In this document: positions 24,909 to 34,223 of the stretch, in pieces
Position numbering within the stretch: the first letter of the stretch is position 1
How the letters are laid out: each line of letters begins with the position of its first letter
From: Synoicihabitans lomoniglobus
Lineage (GTDB): Bacteria > Verrucomicrobiota > Verrucomicrobiia > Opitutales > Opitutaceae
Direction of reading: 5' to 3'
Assembly: GCF_029023725.1 (NCBI RefSeq)
Contig: NZ_CP119075.1
Location: 1,545,501-1,609,500 of the forward strand
DNA length: 64,000 nucleotides
Program-made: the position numbers and the translations under genes
The notes under the pieces: model-generated
The model's database searches: none
Told to the model about the DNA's origin: nothing
Seen by the model: the letters and a program-made list of their open reading frames with translations, nothing else

Positions 24909-26276
24909 ATGTCACCCATGATAAAGCACTTCCGTAACTTTCCGCATGAAATTTCATTCTGGGCGCGAATCGGCTGGGGCGGACTGATGTTGCTCTGCGC
25001 GGGCGCACGACTCGGCTGGGCCGCCGACCTCGAGGTTCTTTCGGCCGCGGGTTCCGGCCGGGCAACGGCCTATGTGGAATCGCCGAAAATCATCAGCTTC
25101 GGGGACCGCACGCATGTGGCGTGGCTGGACTCGTCGGCCGACGGATTTCGGGTGCAAATCCGGACCCTTGATCAGGTCACGGGGCAATGGGGAGATAAGG
25201 TGACGTTGGGTCCGGCCGAGGATAATCACGGCGGGCCGGCGCTCACGATCGACGCCGCGGGCTACCTGCACGTGCTGTATTATTCGCATCACCACCCGTT
25301 CCGCTACCGACGTTCCGTGCGACCCAATGATGCGTCGGAGTGGACGCCGAACGAAGAATTTGGCCACAATCTCACTTACCCCGGCCTGGTGTGCGCGGCC
25401 GACGGCTCTTTAATTATGGTGGCCCGTCGCAGCTACGAGGATCGCCCGTGGGAGTTGGAGTTGTGGCGGAAATCGCCCGGCGAAGCGTGGAGCCGGCAAG
25501 GACCGGTATTGCGTTCCCGGCATACGGATTATGCGCAGTTTGCCGCGTCGCTCGCCTGGAGTCCGGATCACAAAACCCTGCATCTGGGCGCCCGGATTCT
25601 CGAACTGCCCACCGGCGAACTTTCGCTCATGCACGCGGGAGTGGTGCATCTCACCAGCACCGATGACGGGCTCACGTGGAGCAACGCCGCAGGCACCACG
25701 TTGCGCGAAGCGGCCACCATTGATACCGCCCAACCGTTGGCGACGGGCTCGACTGATCAGTCCCGTATCCTCCACGTTGGGTCGATCGATGTCGGCCCGG
25801 CGGGCGAGGTCGCAATCCCCTACAATGTGCGCGTGCAGGAAACGTCGCAGTCGTGGATCGCGATCAAGTCGCCTGCCCAAACCACTTGGCGACATCATGC
25901 GCTGAACCGCTTCTTACCCCACGGCTGGCGAGATGCCGCGTTGTTGATGCATGGCGGCGTGGCCTACGGTAATACGGGTCGCCTGGTCGTGACGGGAGTC
26001 GTGATGCGCATGGCTCCCGACAGCACCGCATGGGGTGAACCCAGCACGGAAGTCGTGCGATTCGTTTCCGTCGATGGCGGCGAAACCTTTACGTCCCGGA
26101 TCGTGGGGGAGGTGGATCCCGACGTTCCCCACTGGATGCCCAACATCGAGCGCCGCACGGGCTTCAATAAAGTAGGCGTGGAGCCGGCGTTGATTTACAC
26201 GGCGGGCGAGCGGGGAGACGCGCTGAAGGATCAACTCTCCAATCGCGTGCTGTGGGTGCCCGGCGTTGGAAATTAG
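24909..26276 (+). CDS. Secreted BNR_4-repeat (sialidase-like propeller) protein
   Basis: 455 residues with a hydrophobic export segment at about 22-40. The body is a beta-propeller with the BNR_4 hallmarks D-N-H-G-G-P-A-L-T-I-D and G-Y-L-H-V-L-Y-Y-S-H-H, and an Asp-box-like S-T-D-D-G-L-T-W and S-V-D-G-G-E-T-F. BNR_4 proteins occur in polysaccharide-utilisation settings as lyases or glycan-binding proteins; the activity cannot be assigned. GAAGG and GAGGG lie about 10-17 nt before the ATG. It is convergent with the CHRD gene. Confidence 0.78.
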   Translation: MSPMIKHFRNFPHEISFWARIGWGGLMLLCAGARLGWAADLEVLSAAGSGRATAYVESPKIISFGDRTHVAWLDSSADGFRVQIRTLDQVTGQWGDKVTLGPAEDNHGGPALTIDAAGYLHVLYYSHHHPFRYRRSVRPNDASEWTPNEEFGHNLTYPGLVCAADGSLIMVARRSYEDRPWELELWRKSPGEAWSRQGPVLRSRHTDYAQFAASLAWSPDHKTLHLGARILELPTGELSLMHAGVVHLTSTDDGLTWSNAAGTTLREAATIDTAQPLATGSTDQSRILHVGSIDVGPAGEVAIPYNVRVQETSQSWIAIKSPAQTTWRHHALNRFLPHGWRDAALLMHGGVAYGNTGRLVVTGVVMRMAPDSTAWGEPSTEVVRFVSVDGGETFTSRIVGEVDPDVPHWMPNIERRTGFNKVGVEPALIYTAGERGDALKDQLSNRVLWVPGVGN

Positions 26277-26287
26277 ATCCCCAATAC

Positions 26288-26317
26288 AAAAAACGGCCGC
26301 GAGCGAACTCGCGGCCG
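26288..26317 (-). terminator. Terminator of the CHRD gene (minus strand)
   Basis: A perfect 10-bp GC stem (CGGCCGCGAG / CTCGCGGCCG, loop CGAA) with a six-T tract on the minus strand. Confidence 0.9.
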
Positions 26318-26356
26318 AGATGGGCAGAATAAACAGCTGAATGGTGAGGCTCGGCT

Positions 26357-27586
26357 CTAGTTATTATTCTGCTGGAAAGCCTCGGCGAGGGCGATGCCCG
26401 TGGTGTCACCGGCTCCCTTGACCGTCATGGTGTGTGGGCCGGGCGGGAGCAACAGGATGGCGGCAGCTTCCGCGGCGACCGTCGGCGCAAATCCACTTTC
26501 CGTGATCGGCTGCAGGTAGGTCGTGTCGGCGGCGTTATCGTTCCAGAAGATCTGATTGCCCCACCGATCATGGACGTAGAGCACGGGATCGGCCAGGGCG
26601 CCTACCACGCCAAACTCGGTGAGCACGGGGCCCCGGCCGGTGACAATCACCGTCAACGGTTCCGTGCCTTCGATGACGAAACCGACGACAAGCGAAGCGT
26701 CGCCCGCACCGACGGCCCCACGGCTGGAGACATTGGACAAATGCGAGGCCGTGCGGCCAGCTTCGGAGGCCCACAGTTGGCCGCGAATCTCGCCGCCCGC
26801 GTGCACGTCGGAGTGGATGTTGATGTAGGCCCCGCCGTTGAGCAGGGTCATCATGTCGCCCGCGTAGTCCACGTCATTCCAGACTTGGGAGTAGGTGTTG
26901 CCGTTTTGGTTGTAGTCGGCCGCCCCGCCCAATCCGTTGACCACACCGCCGTTGGTGCCGACGGCGCCCTCGTGGATGTGTGAGGCGGCGAACGTGTTGG
27001 TGAAGTTGTAGGCGAACACGATGAGCTCGAACTTACCCGTCACAGGGTAGAGCGTCATTTGGGCGGCTCCATAGGCGTCGCTTTCGACGGTGGCGGTTTC
27101 CTGTTCCGGGCTGAGTTTGGCCCAGAGTTGCACGGGATCGGCCCAAAGTTGTCCGCGAATTTCGCCTCCCGGAAAAATGGCACTGTGAATGTTCACATAG
27201 GCACCACCCGCGAGCAGCGTGGCGGGGTCGCCACCGTAGGAAAGTCCGGAGAACGACGCCGACAAATCATCGCCGTTGCGGGTGTAAACGGTTTCGGCCC
27301 CGAGGCCGGTCACAACGCCACCGGAGGAACCGGCGGGGGCTTCATGCAAATGGGAGCCGGTGACGAGGTTCGCCATGCCGGTTACGTTCACGGTGAGATT
27401 GAAGGTATTGGTGGCCGTGTCATACCACATTTCCGCCATGCCGGTGGCGGTGGATGCGCTGGCGGGGGTTTCCTGCGCGGCGTCGAGGTTGGCCGACAGG
27501 CGGATACGCGCGGCGGTGGCGGGGAGGGTGATTATCGCCGTGAGGAAAAAGGCGATAACGGTGCGTTTGAGTAGCGTAGTTGTCAT
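26357..27586 (-). CDS. Exported protein with two CHRD domains and an Opitutaceae-type C-terminal module
   Basis: 409 residues. Signal peptide about 1-25. Two tandem CHRD domains (about 27-148 and 150-273) each contain G-S/A-H-L/I-H-E, G-G-V-V-x-G-L-G and end in G-G-E-I-R-G-Q-L-W. The last ~125 residues (from N-V-S-S-R-G) are a degenerate copy of the module found at the C-termini of the CotH protein and the esterase in this window. CHRD domains are extracellular and of unknown function in bacteria. The gene is monocistronic with its own terminator. Confidence 0.85.
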   Translation of the reverse strand: MTTTLLKRTVIAFFLTAIITLPATAARIRLSANLDAAQETPASASTATGMAEMWYDTATNTFNLTVNVTGMANLVTGSHLHEAPAGSSGGVVTGLGAETVYTRNGDDLSASFSGLSYGGDPATLLAGGAYVNIHSAIFPGGEIRGQLWADPVQLWAKLSPEQETATVESDAYGAAQMTLYPVTGKFELIVFAYNFTNTFAASHIHEGAVGTNGGVVNGLGGAADYNQNGNTYSQVWNDVDYAGDMMTLLNGGAYINIHSDVHAGGEIRGQLWASEAGRTASHLSNVSSRGAVGAGDASLVVGFVIEGTEPLTVIVTGRGPVLTEFGVVGALADPVLYVHDRWGNQIFWNDNAADTTYLQPITESGFAPTVAAEAAAILLLPPGPHTMTVKGAGDTTGIALAEAFQQNNN

Positions 27587-27781
27587 AGGGGTTTTATGAG
27601 GGTTTGCCCGCCTCGCCGATCAGCCACTGCCCAGGGTGAACAGTGATCAAGATAGGGGCAGATGCACCGAATGTGACCCGAGAAACGCAATACGGTTGCG
27701 CCAGTTCCGCTCTTTACGCCAATTGACTGCAAATCGTTAACCCGTCGAAACGAGGTCAACGCGTGGTTCACCCGGAGGTGA

Positions 27782-28765
27782 TCACACCTTGCTCCAATCC
27801 AGCATGCGCTGGATGGGCGTGAGGGCAGCGGTGCGCACGGATTCGGGGACGTCGATGGCCGGGGCCATGTTTTTCAACGCATCGCGGACCTTCTCGATCG
27901 TGTTCATTTTCATGAAGCGACAATCGTTGCAGGCGCAGGTGTTGGTCGGGCCGGCGATGAAGGTCTTGTGCGGCACATCCTTTTGCAGGCGGTGCAGCAT
28001 GCCGCTTTCCGTCACCACAATGATGCGCTCGGCGGGGGTTTCCTTGGCAAACTTCACCATGAGCTCGGTCGAGCAAACCTCGTCGGCCAGATCGCGCACG
28101 GCTTGCACGCACTCCGGGTGGGCGACGACGGGCGCATCGGGAAACTGCAGGCGGATTTTCTCAATGGCCGCCGTGGTAAACTGCACGTGGGCGTAGCAAC
28201 TGCCCGGCCACAGCTGCATGGTGCGGCCGGTTTGCTGGCTGACCCATTGACCGAGATTCTGGTCGGGCACGAAGAGAATGGGGCGATCGGCGGGCACTTG
28301 GTTGACGATTTTCATCGCGTTGCCGCTGGTGCAGATCACGTCGCTGAGCGCTTTTACTCCGGCGGAACAATTGATGTAAGCCACCACATAGACCTCGGGA
28401 TGCTCGGCCTTGTAGGCGGCGAGACGGTCGGCCGGGCACGAGTCGGAAAGCGAGCAACCGGCGTCGAGATCGGGCAGGAGCACGGTGCGCCCGGGATTCA
28501 CGATCTTGGCGGTTTCGGCCATGAAATGGACGCCACAAAACAGGATCACGTCGGCTTCGGCGGCTTGCGCTTGATAGGACAGCCCCAGCGAGTCGCCCAC
28601 GTAATCGGCCACCTGTTGGATGGATTCGATCTGGTAATTGTGCGCGAGAATGACGGCGTTGCGCTCTTTCTTAAGCGCAAGGATCTCCTCTTGGATTGCC
28701 GTCAACGCCGGCGGCGCAGCGCGCGGCGCGATGATCAATGGTTCGTAGTCAAGAACAGCAGGCAT
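27782..28765 (-). CDS. nadA: Quinolinate synthase
   Basis: Condenses iminoaspartate with DHAP to quinolinate for NAD synthesis; carries a [4Fe-4S] cluster. The three cluster cysteines are identifiable in A-G-C-S-L-S-D, H-P-E-C-V and N-D-C-R-F-M-K-M-N. N-terminal I-L-A-H-N-Y-Q and F-C-G-V-H-F-M-A-E-T-A-K are strongly conserved. The ATG at 28765 gives 327 residues; an in-frame ATG at 28789 abuts the inverted repeat and adds 8 unconserved residues. Neither nadB nor nadC is adjacent. Upstream on the same strand lie a TPR gene and a Fur homologue. Confidence 0.95.
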   Translation of the reverse strand: MPAVLDYEPLIIAPRAAPPALTAIQEEILALKKERNAVILAHNYQIESIQQVADYVGDSLGLSYQAQAAEADVILFCGVHFMAETAKIVNPGRTVLLPDLDAGCSLSDSCPADRLAAYKAEHPEVYVVAYINCSAGVKALSDVICTSGNAMKIVNQVPADRPILFVPDQNLGQWVSQQTGRTMQLWPGSCYAHVQFTTAAIEKIRLQFPDAPVVAHPECVQAVRDLADEVCSTELMVKFAKETPAERIIVVTESGMLHRLQKDVPHKTFIAGPTNTCACNDCRFMKMNTIEKVRDALKNMAPAIDVPESVRTAALTPIQRMLDWSKV

Positions 28766-28790
28766 GGGTAAACGGGAGTCAGACTTCATT

Positions 28791-28866
28791 AACCACGAAA
28801 TACACGAAACACACGAAAGCCATCGGAGGTAGGGAGCTTTTCGTGTGTTTCGTGTATTTCGTGGTT
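28791..28866. repeat. Perfect 28-bp inverted repeat made of CACGAAA heptamers
   Basis: A 28-nt arm at 28791-28818 is exactly the reverse complement of 28839-28866; the loop is 20 nt. Each arm holds three CACGAAA heptamers at 9-nt spacing. It fills the gap between the TPR gene stop and nadA. Such CACGAAA hairpins recur in many environmental bacterial genomes. Here it could act as a transcript-processing or attenuation structure between the two genes. Confidence 0.9.
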
Positions 28867-28876
28867 CCTTTTCATT

Positions 28877-29242
28877 TCAGATCGATTTGAGCAGGTTGAT
28901 CATGTCGCGGAAGACCTGGTAGTCGTGAAGGGGCGCGAGGTCGGGATCGTTTTCCATCCAGTCGAAGTCCACGTAGCCCAATTCGATGGCGCGGCGCAGC
29001 GTCTTCAGCGCATCGCGATGCCGGTCGGTGAGCACGAGCGAGCAGGCGAGATTGTAGTGAGCCGTGGCATCGCGGGGACACAGACGCACCATGCGGCGGT
29101 CCATTTTCAACCCGTCGGCGATGCGGCCGGTTTTGGTGTAGAGTCCGCCGAGGATTGCCACGACGTCGACGTAACGCGGGTCGCGTCGCAGGACGGACTC
29201 AAAAAAGCCGATTTCCCATTCGGGATCTTCCTTGCGGGCCAT
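28877..29242 (-). CDS. Small TPR-repeat protein
   Basis: 121 residues without export signal. Two to three tetratricopeptide-like helical pairs are visible (A-I-L-G-G-L-Y-T-K-T-G-R-I-A-D-G-L; A-H-Y-N-L-A-C-S-L-V-L-T-D-R-H-R-D-A-L; then a short C-terminal segment D-P-D-L-A-P-L-H-D). It is presumably a protein-binding adaptor in the cytoplasm. It sits 24 nt downstream of the Fur homologue, so co-transcription is likely, and is separated from nadA by the 28-bp inverted repeat. Confidence 0.78.
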   Translation of the reverse strand: MARKEDPEWEIGFFESVLRRDPRYVDVVAILGGLYTKTGRIADGLKMDRRMVRLCPRDATAHYNLACSLVLTDRHRDALKTLRRAIELGYVDFDWMENDPDLAPLHDYQVFRDMINLLKSI

Positions 29243-29266
29243 GGTCGCGGGGCGGGGCGGCTCGCC

Positions 29267-29731
29267 TCAGGCGGAGCGGTGTTTGCAGACACCGGCATCG
29301 CGCAGGGCGTCGCACCGGGCCGATACCTGGAGGCGCTGCGACACGGGGCGCAGGCCGACTTTGGAAGCGACGGAGTTGCCATACCACTCCATGAAGGGGG
29401 CATCGATTTCGAAAATCTTGTCGCAATCGAGGCAGATGACCTGCGCGACTTCGGTGCCGCCCTCGACGTTGGGCAGGTAAAATTTGATGTTCTTGCCGAT
29501 GTCGATTTCCCGCAGCAGGGCGCTCTCGACCATGATCGGCAGGGTGCGATAAACGGTGGCGCGGGACACCGAATCATCGATGGCCCGGGCGTGGTCCAGC
29601 AGCTCCTCGGCGGTGAAGTGCTCCGTTTGGGCAAACGCGGCTTCGAAAATCGCCAGGCGTTGGTTGGTCACGCGCAAGGCTTTGGTGCCGAGGTAGGATT
29701 TGAATTTTTCGCGCGCGGCGTCGTTGCTCAC
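29267..29731 (-). CDS. Fur-family regulator lacking the regulatory histidines
   Basis: 154 residues. The winged helix is typical of Fur ([27 protein letters not shown]). The C-terminal half keeps the structural zinc cysteines (C-L-D-C and a second C...C pair, spaced 8 rather than 4). In the metal-sensing segment the usual H-H-x-H is T-E-V-A-Q-V, and the later His is Gln. The DNA-binding fold is clear but iron sensing by the classical site looks unlikely. GTG at 29731 is used; a TTG at 29767 belongs to a TTGACA sequence that may be a promoter. Leads a group with the TPR gene and nadA. Confidence 0.82.
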   Translation of the reverse strand: MSNDAAREKFKSYLGTKALRVTNQRLAIFEAAFAQTEHFTAEELLDHARAIDDSVSRATVYRTLPIMVESALLREIDIGKNIKFYLPNVEGGTEVAQVICLDCDKIFEIDAPFMEWYGNSVASKVGLRPVSQRLQVSARCDALRDAGVCKHRSA

Positions 29732-29775
29732 AGCCTGATCGTCGGTCCCGTTACTCCTAGGTGTCAATGTTGAGG

Positions 29776-30432
29776 TTACGGTGTCAGTTGAGCTGTTGCC
29801 CGGACGTGTGATACCGCCGCAGCGAGTTGAGTGACCTCCACGGCACCATGCAGCTGCTGATCGCCGATCACCAAAACAGGAGTGCCTTCGAGTTGAAGCT
29901 CTTCAAACCAGGCCGTCACCTGTGGCAGATGGTCGAGCAGCGATTTCTCCCGCTCGCGCATCTCTTCCTCCAGTGCCGCGGGATCGAGACCGACGAGCGT
30001 GGCCAGATCGAGAATGCGGGCGTCGTCGAGCGTATCGTCGTCGCGAAGCAGCGCGTCGTGCAGCGGGACCGCCCGTCCTTGGGCACGGGCGGCCTCAACC
30101 GCGAGACCGGCTCGAAACGAGTCCCGGCCGATGAAGGGGTAATTCACGTAGACCACGCGCACCTTGCCGTCGTTTGCCACGAAATCATGCAACAGCGGGT
30201 AGGCCGCTTTGCAGTGATCGCACTGGTAGTCAAAAAACGAAATAATGACCGCGTCGCCGGTCAGGTTACCGGCGGAGAGCGAGAGCGGGTGGGTCGTGAT
30301 GTCCTCCCGAATTCGACGCATTTCCGTCGCGACATCAGGTTCGGCAGCCGCCGGATCAGCGGCGCACGCAGTCTGCACGAGCAGCGAAAGCCCGGTCAGG
30401 ATAATCAGGGGGGAGGGAAAAACGGCGGGCAT
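29776..30432 (-). CDS. Exported DsbA/thioredoxin-fold thiol oxidoreductase
   Basis: 218 residues, signal peptide about 1-24 (cleavage near T-A-C-A-A-D). The thioredoxin-fold active site is C71-D-H-C74 after F-F-D-Y-Q, and the cis-proline loop is G-T-P-V-L-V. The helical insertion between them is of the DsbA/DsbG-like type. It is likely a periplasmic disulfide oxidase or isomerase. No DsbB partner is nearby. The end lies 45 nt from the start of the Fur homologue on the same strand; co-transcription is possible but a separate promoter for the latter is likely. Confidence 0.85.
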   Translation of the reverse strand: MPAVFPSPLIILTGLSLLVQTACAADPAAAEPDVATEMRRIREDITTHPLSLSAGNLTGDAVIISFFDYQCDHCKAAYPLLHDFVANDGKVRVVYVNYPFIGRDSFRAGLAVEAARAQGRAVPLHDALLRDDDTLDDARILDLATLVGLDPAALEEEMREREKSLLDHLPQVTAWFEELQLEGTPVLVIGDQQLHGAVEVTQLAAAVSHVRATAQLTP

Positions 30433-30560
30433 GACGGCAGGAAGGGCGGACTCGGAGGGCGAACGCCCATCGTGACGATTCGGTGGGTGGCGGTCAAACG
30501 TGCGCCAGCCTACGAGAACGGTTGCGCCGTCTCTGACCGCGAGCCATGTAGGACGGCTCT

Positions 30561-32798
30561 ATGATCGTCGGAGTGCACCCCATTGCCGGTTTCGACAAGC
30601 TGCTCCACTATAAGGTGCCGGCTCGGCTGGAGGATGCCGTCGCGGTTGGTTCGCTCGTGCGTATCCCGATCGGTCGCCGATTCACGCTGGGAATCGTGGG
30701 GGTGGTGGGCGCGCCCAGTGACTTTCCCATCGACCGGCTGAAGAACCTCACCGACCTCGTTTATGATTTTCCGGCCTTGCCCGCTGATTTGCTGGAGTTG
30801 GCCAAATGGATGGCCGTCTACTACGCGGCGCCGCTGGACGGCATCATCGAAACCATGTTGCCTGGTGCGGTCCGTCGGGCGGCGGGCCTTAAGCAGGAAA
30901 AATTGATCGCACTCGGCACCGCGCTCGACGACGAGGCGCTGGCCAAACTCGAGAAGCGGGCGCCGCAACAGGCGAAACTTTACCGGTTTATCACGCAGCA
31001 ATTCAAACCAGTCGCCAAGAACCTCGTGCTGAAGCGGCTGGGCGTGGGCGCGGGCTCGGCGAATGCGTTGATTAAACAAGGCGCGTTGCGCGAAATGTCG
31101 CAGCAGGTGAAGCGCGTGGCTTACGCCGACGACTTTTCCGAGGGCGAGCTCGTGGCCGCGTTGCCGCACTTGCTCAATGCGGAACAACAGGCGGCGTTCG
31201 ACGCGCTCAAAGTTGAGATCGCTAAAGACGAGTTCGGCGTGACGCTGTTGCAGGGCGTCACCGGATCGGGCAAAACCGAGGTCTATTTGCGCGCCATTCA
31301 CGAAGCATTGGCCGATGGCGGGGGAGTGGTGTTTCTCGTGCCGGAAGTGGCGCTGACCCCGCAAACCGTGGCCCGTCTGCGCAGTCGTCTGGAATCCATC
31401 GCGCCCGACCACGCGTGCGTCGTGTGGCACAGTCACTTGAGCGAAGGTGAGCGCGTCGACGGCTGGCACGAACTTGCCACCGGCCAAGCCCGTATCGTGG
31501 TCGGAGCGCGCTCGGCGATTTTTGCCCCCGTGCAAAACCTCCGACTCATCGTCGTGGATGAGGAACACGAGCCAGCCTACAAACAGGACGAGACTCCGCG
31601 CTATCACGGTCGCGACGTCGCAGTGATGCGCGCGAAACTCAACGGCGCCCACTGCCTGCTCGGCTCGGCCACGCCATCGTTGGAAAGTTACGCGAACGCG
31701 CAGGCGGGGCGTTATAAGCACCTGCACATGAAACAGCGCATCGACGACCGCGAACTCCCGTTCATCGACGTCGTCGACATGCGCATCGAGATCATGCGGT
31801 CACGCGGACTGACCACGCTCTCGCAGAAACTGGTGCACGGGATGCAGGACCGTTTTGAAAAGAAGGAGCAGACGATTCTGTTTCTCAACCGGCGCGGCTA
31901 CTCGTCGTCCATGATGTGCCGATCCTGCGGTCACGTGGAGGAGTGCCCGCATTGCAGTATTTCGATGACCTACCATCGCACCGACGAGTCGTTGCGATGT
32001 CACATGTGTGGTCACGAACGCGGCGCACCCGTGCGTTGCCCCAAATGCGAGGCGCCGGATATCCGTTGGCGGGGCACCGGCACGCAACGCGTCGAAGAAG
32101 CGGTCACCCGCGTGCTGCCGCGGGCGCGCATCGAGCGAATGGATACAGACACGATGTCCAAAAAAAACCGCTTCCGGCAGGTGCTCTCCGAGTTTCGCGC
32201 CGGCAAGATCGATGTATTGGTGGGCACGCAGATGATCGCGAAAGGATTGGATTTTCCCAACGTCACCTTGGTGGGTTTGGTCGACGCCGACATGTCGATG
32301 CACATGCCGGACTTTCGCGCCACGGAACGCACGTTTCAGTTGCTCGTGCAAGTGGCCGGTCGGTCGGGGCGAGGTGATCGAGCGGGCGTGGTGATCGTGC
32401 AGACATTTACGCCGCAAGCCGACGCGATACAGTTCTCACGGCACGCCGATTTCGACGGGTTTGCGGAAGGCGAACTCAAGATCCGCAAGGATTTCCAGTA
32501 TCCCCCATATCGGCACCTCATTCACCATTCCTTTCGCGGACCCAATCCGGAAAAACTCCTCTTCTTTGCGGAGCAATGGGCGCGTTTGGTGGAGAAGGAA
32601 TTTCCCGACCAATTGGAAGTGCGCGGCCCCGCGCCATCGCCGATTGAGAAAGTGAAGGATCACTACCGCTTCCAAGTCTGGTATTTCACCCACGGCGTCT
32701 CGCGCGTGATCGGGAAACTGAACCAAAAGCGCCGCGAATTCGCCTGGCCCGACGACGTCATCCAAGTCATGGACGTTGATCCGGTAAACCTGGGCTAG
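30561..32798 (+). CDS. priA: Primosomal replication-restart helicase PriA
   Basis: Reloads the replisome at stalled forks. 745 residues: N-terminal 3'-DNA-binding domain (about 1-105), then helicase core with Walker A G-V-T-G-S-G-K-T (232-239), DEEH box (333-336), G-S-A-T-P-S, and the zinc-binding insert with paired CxxC motifs (C-R-S-C, C-P-H-C, C-H-M-C, C-P-K-C). Motifs V and VI follow (G-T-Q-M-I-A-K-G-L-D-F, Q-V-A-G-R-S-G-R-G). All eight zinc cysteines are present. AGGA lies 7-10 nt before the ATG. Confidence 0.97.
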   Translation: MIVGVHPIAGFDKLLHYKVPARLEDAVAVGSLVRIPIGRRFTLGIVGVVGAPSDFPIDRLKNLTDLVYDFPALPADLLELAKWMAVYYAAPLDGIIETMLPGAVRRAAGLKQEKLIALGTALDDEALAKLEKRAPQQAKLYRFITQQFKPVAKNLVLKRLGVGAGSANALIKQGALREMSQQVKRVAYADDFSEGELVAALPHLLNAEQQAAFDALKVEIAKDEFGVTLLQGVTGSGKTEVYLRAIHEALADGGGVVFLVPEVALTPQTVARLRSRLESIAPDHACVVWHSHLSEGERVDGWHELATGQARIVVGARSAIFAPVQNLRLIVVDEEHEPAYKQDETPRYHGRDVAVMRAKLNGAHCLLGSATPSLESYANAQAGRYKHLHMKQRIDDRELPFIDVVDMRIEIMRSRGLTTLSQKLVHGMQDRFEKKEQTILFLNRRGYSSSMMCRSCGHVEECPHCSISMTYHRTDESLRCHMCGHERGAPVRCPKCEAPDIRWRGTGTQRVEEAVTRVLPRARIERMDTDTMSKKNRFRQVLSEFRAGKIDVLVGTQMIAKGLDFPNVTLVGLVDADMSMHMPDFRATERTFQLLVQVAGRSGRGDRAGVVIVQTFTPQADAIQFSRHADFDGFAEGELKIRKDFQYPPYRHLIHHSFRGPNPEKLLFFAEQWARLVEKEFPDQLEVRGPAPSPIEKVKDHYRFQVWYFTHGVSRVIGKLNQKRREFAWPDDVIQVMDVDPVNLG

Positions 32799-32945
32799 TT
32801 GGCAGGCGGGCCGACATGCCGCGGAGGGGGCAGCGATGATCTCGCACGCATCTTTGTGCCGTTTTAGTGGCAGCCAGGTTACATCGCTTGCGCCGTTTTC
32901 GATGGGCCTCCACCGGTGGGAAATCGTCCCTCGTGACGTCTCACC

Positions 32946-33845
32946 ATGCACTCATTCCGACTGACTTTCTGGACCTTGATCTTAACGACGACCGTGCTGT
33001 GGCTCGGTTGTGCGAGCACGCCCGCTGTCGAGGCATGGTCGCATCCGTCGGAATCGCGCGCCGAAGCGCTGTTGGCGCAGCCTCGACCGCTGATTATTGC
33101 GCACCGTGGTTTTAGTGAATGGGCCCCTGAGAATACCCTGCCTGCCTTCGCCTTGGCGATTCATGCCGAAGCCGATTTGGTGGAGTTGGACTATCATGTC
33201 ACGGCCGATGGAGTGCCGGTGGTGTTTCACGATTATACGCTCGATCGCACTTCGAACGCGGTGGCGCAGTGGGGCGGGAGTGACTGGCAGCTGGAGGCAC
33301 AACCTGCGCACGTTTTGACCGACCTCGACGCGGGCGGCTGGTTCTCTTCCGCCTACGCGGGTGCGAAACTTCCGACTCTGAATGAATCTCTGGATTTCAT
33401 TCAAGGGGCTGGTGGCGTCACCTTGATTGAACGCAAAGCCGGTTCCGCAGCCGACTGCGCGGAAATCATTCACGCCAAACGACTGATCAACGACGTCGTG
33501 GTGCAGGCCTTTGACTGGGAATTTCTTGCCGCATTGCACGATGCCATACCCACGCAGGTGTTGGGCGCATTGGGACCGCAGAAGGAGTGGGACGGACGAA
33601 AGCTCGCGGCCGCAGAGAAAACCCTCTCTCCGCTTTGGGTGGAACGTGCGGCGAAATCGGGAGTCCGCGTGATTGGCTGGAACCGACACATCACCGCGGA
33701 AGCCGTGGCGGCGGCTCACGCTCGCGGCCTTAAAATTTGGGTTTACACCATCAACGAATTGCCCGCCGCGAAAGCACTCCTCGCCTTGGGAGTGGATGGC
33801 ATCATTACCAACAACCCGCTGCGGATCAGTCGCCTCCGGAAGTGA
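32946..33845 (+). CDS. Glycerophosphodiester phosphodiesterase, lipoprotein
   Basis: 299 residues. Lipobox L-W-L-G-C (Cys22). The GDPD TIM barrel shows A-H-R-G (His53, Arg54), P-E-N-T, the metal ligands in V-E-L-D (Glu80, Asp82) and V-F-H-D (His95), and later E-R-K. The C-terminal W-V-Y-T-I-N and D-G-I-I-T-N-N-P are characteristic. It hydrolyses glycerophosphodiesters to glycerol-3-phosphate, here in the periplasm. The small insertion V-A-Q-W-G-G after T-S-N is not unusual. Confidence 0.92.
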   Translation: MHSFRLTFWTLILTTTVLWLGCASTPAVEAWSHPSESRAEALLAQPRPLIIAHRGFSEWAPENTLPAFALAIHAEADLVELDYHVTADGVPVVFHDYTLDRTSNAVAQWGGSDWQLEAQPAHVLTDLDAGGWFSSAYAGAKLPTLNESLDFIQGAGGVTLIERKAGSAADCAEIIHAKRLINDVVVQAFDWEFLAALHDAIPTQVLGALGPQKEWDGRKLAAAEKTLSPLWVERAAKSGVRVIGWNRHITAEAVAAAHARGLKIWVYTINELPAAKALLALGVDGIITNNPLRISRLRK

Positions 33846-33911
33846 GTCCTATGGCCGAAGGCTGGGCGCCCATATCCAGCTCGCAACTCAGGCAATTTGA
33901 GCGGATTACGC

Positions 33912-34220
33912 TCAACGGTCGAAGTCCTTCCACACTACGACATCGTTCTCAAAGTGGATGTTGTAGAAGTTTCTTAACCCCGGACCGGGGTCCCAAAACA
34001 ACCAAAACGCTTTGGTCCCGTCTTTCGATTTTTCCTTACTCACCGGGATGTCGCGCAGAATTTCCTCCGCTTCTTTGACCGGCATACCGATACTTATTCG
34101 GTCATAGAAGTGTTTGTGTTGACCGGTGCGGGTCAGGTGAATGCAGCTTCCGAGCATGACGAGAAAACCGACGAAAAACGCGACCAAGCAACCGCTCGTT
34201 TTTTTCGTTTTGGCGGTCAT
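33912..34220 (-). CDS. Small membrane-anchored or lipoprotein, BamE/SmpA-like
   Basis: 102 residues. A single hydrophobic segment (about 10-30) ends in L-G-S-C, a plausible lipobox. The rest includes I-S-I-G-M-P-V-K-E-A-E-E-I-L, which resembles the I-x-x-G-M-T-x-x-E-V motif of SmpA/BamE-type proteins, but similarity is limited. It sits at the left edge of the low-GC patch, 5 nt from the copied GNAT fragment. Function unknown. Confidence 0.55.
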   Translation of the reverse strand: MTAKTKKTSGCLVAFFVGFLVMLGSCIHLTRTGQHKHFYDRISIGMPVKEAEEILRDIPVSKEKSKDGTKAFWLFWDPGPGLRNFYNIHFENDVVVWKDFDR

Positions 34221-34223
34221 CGA

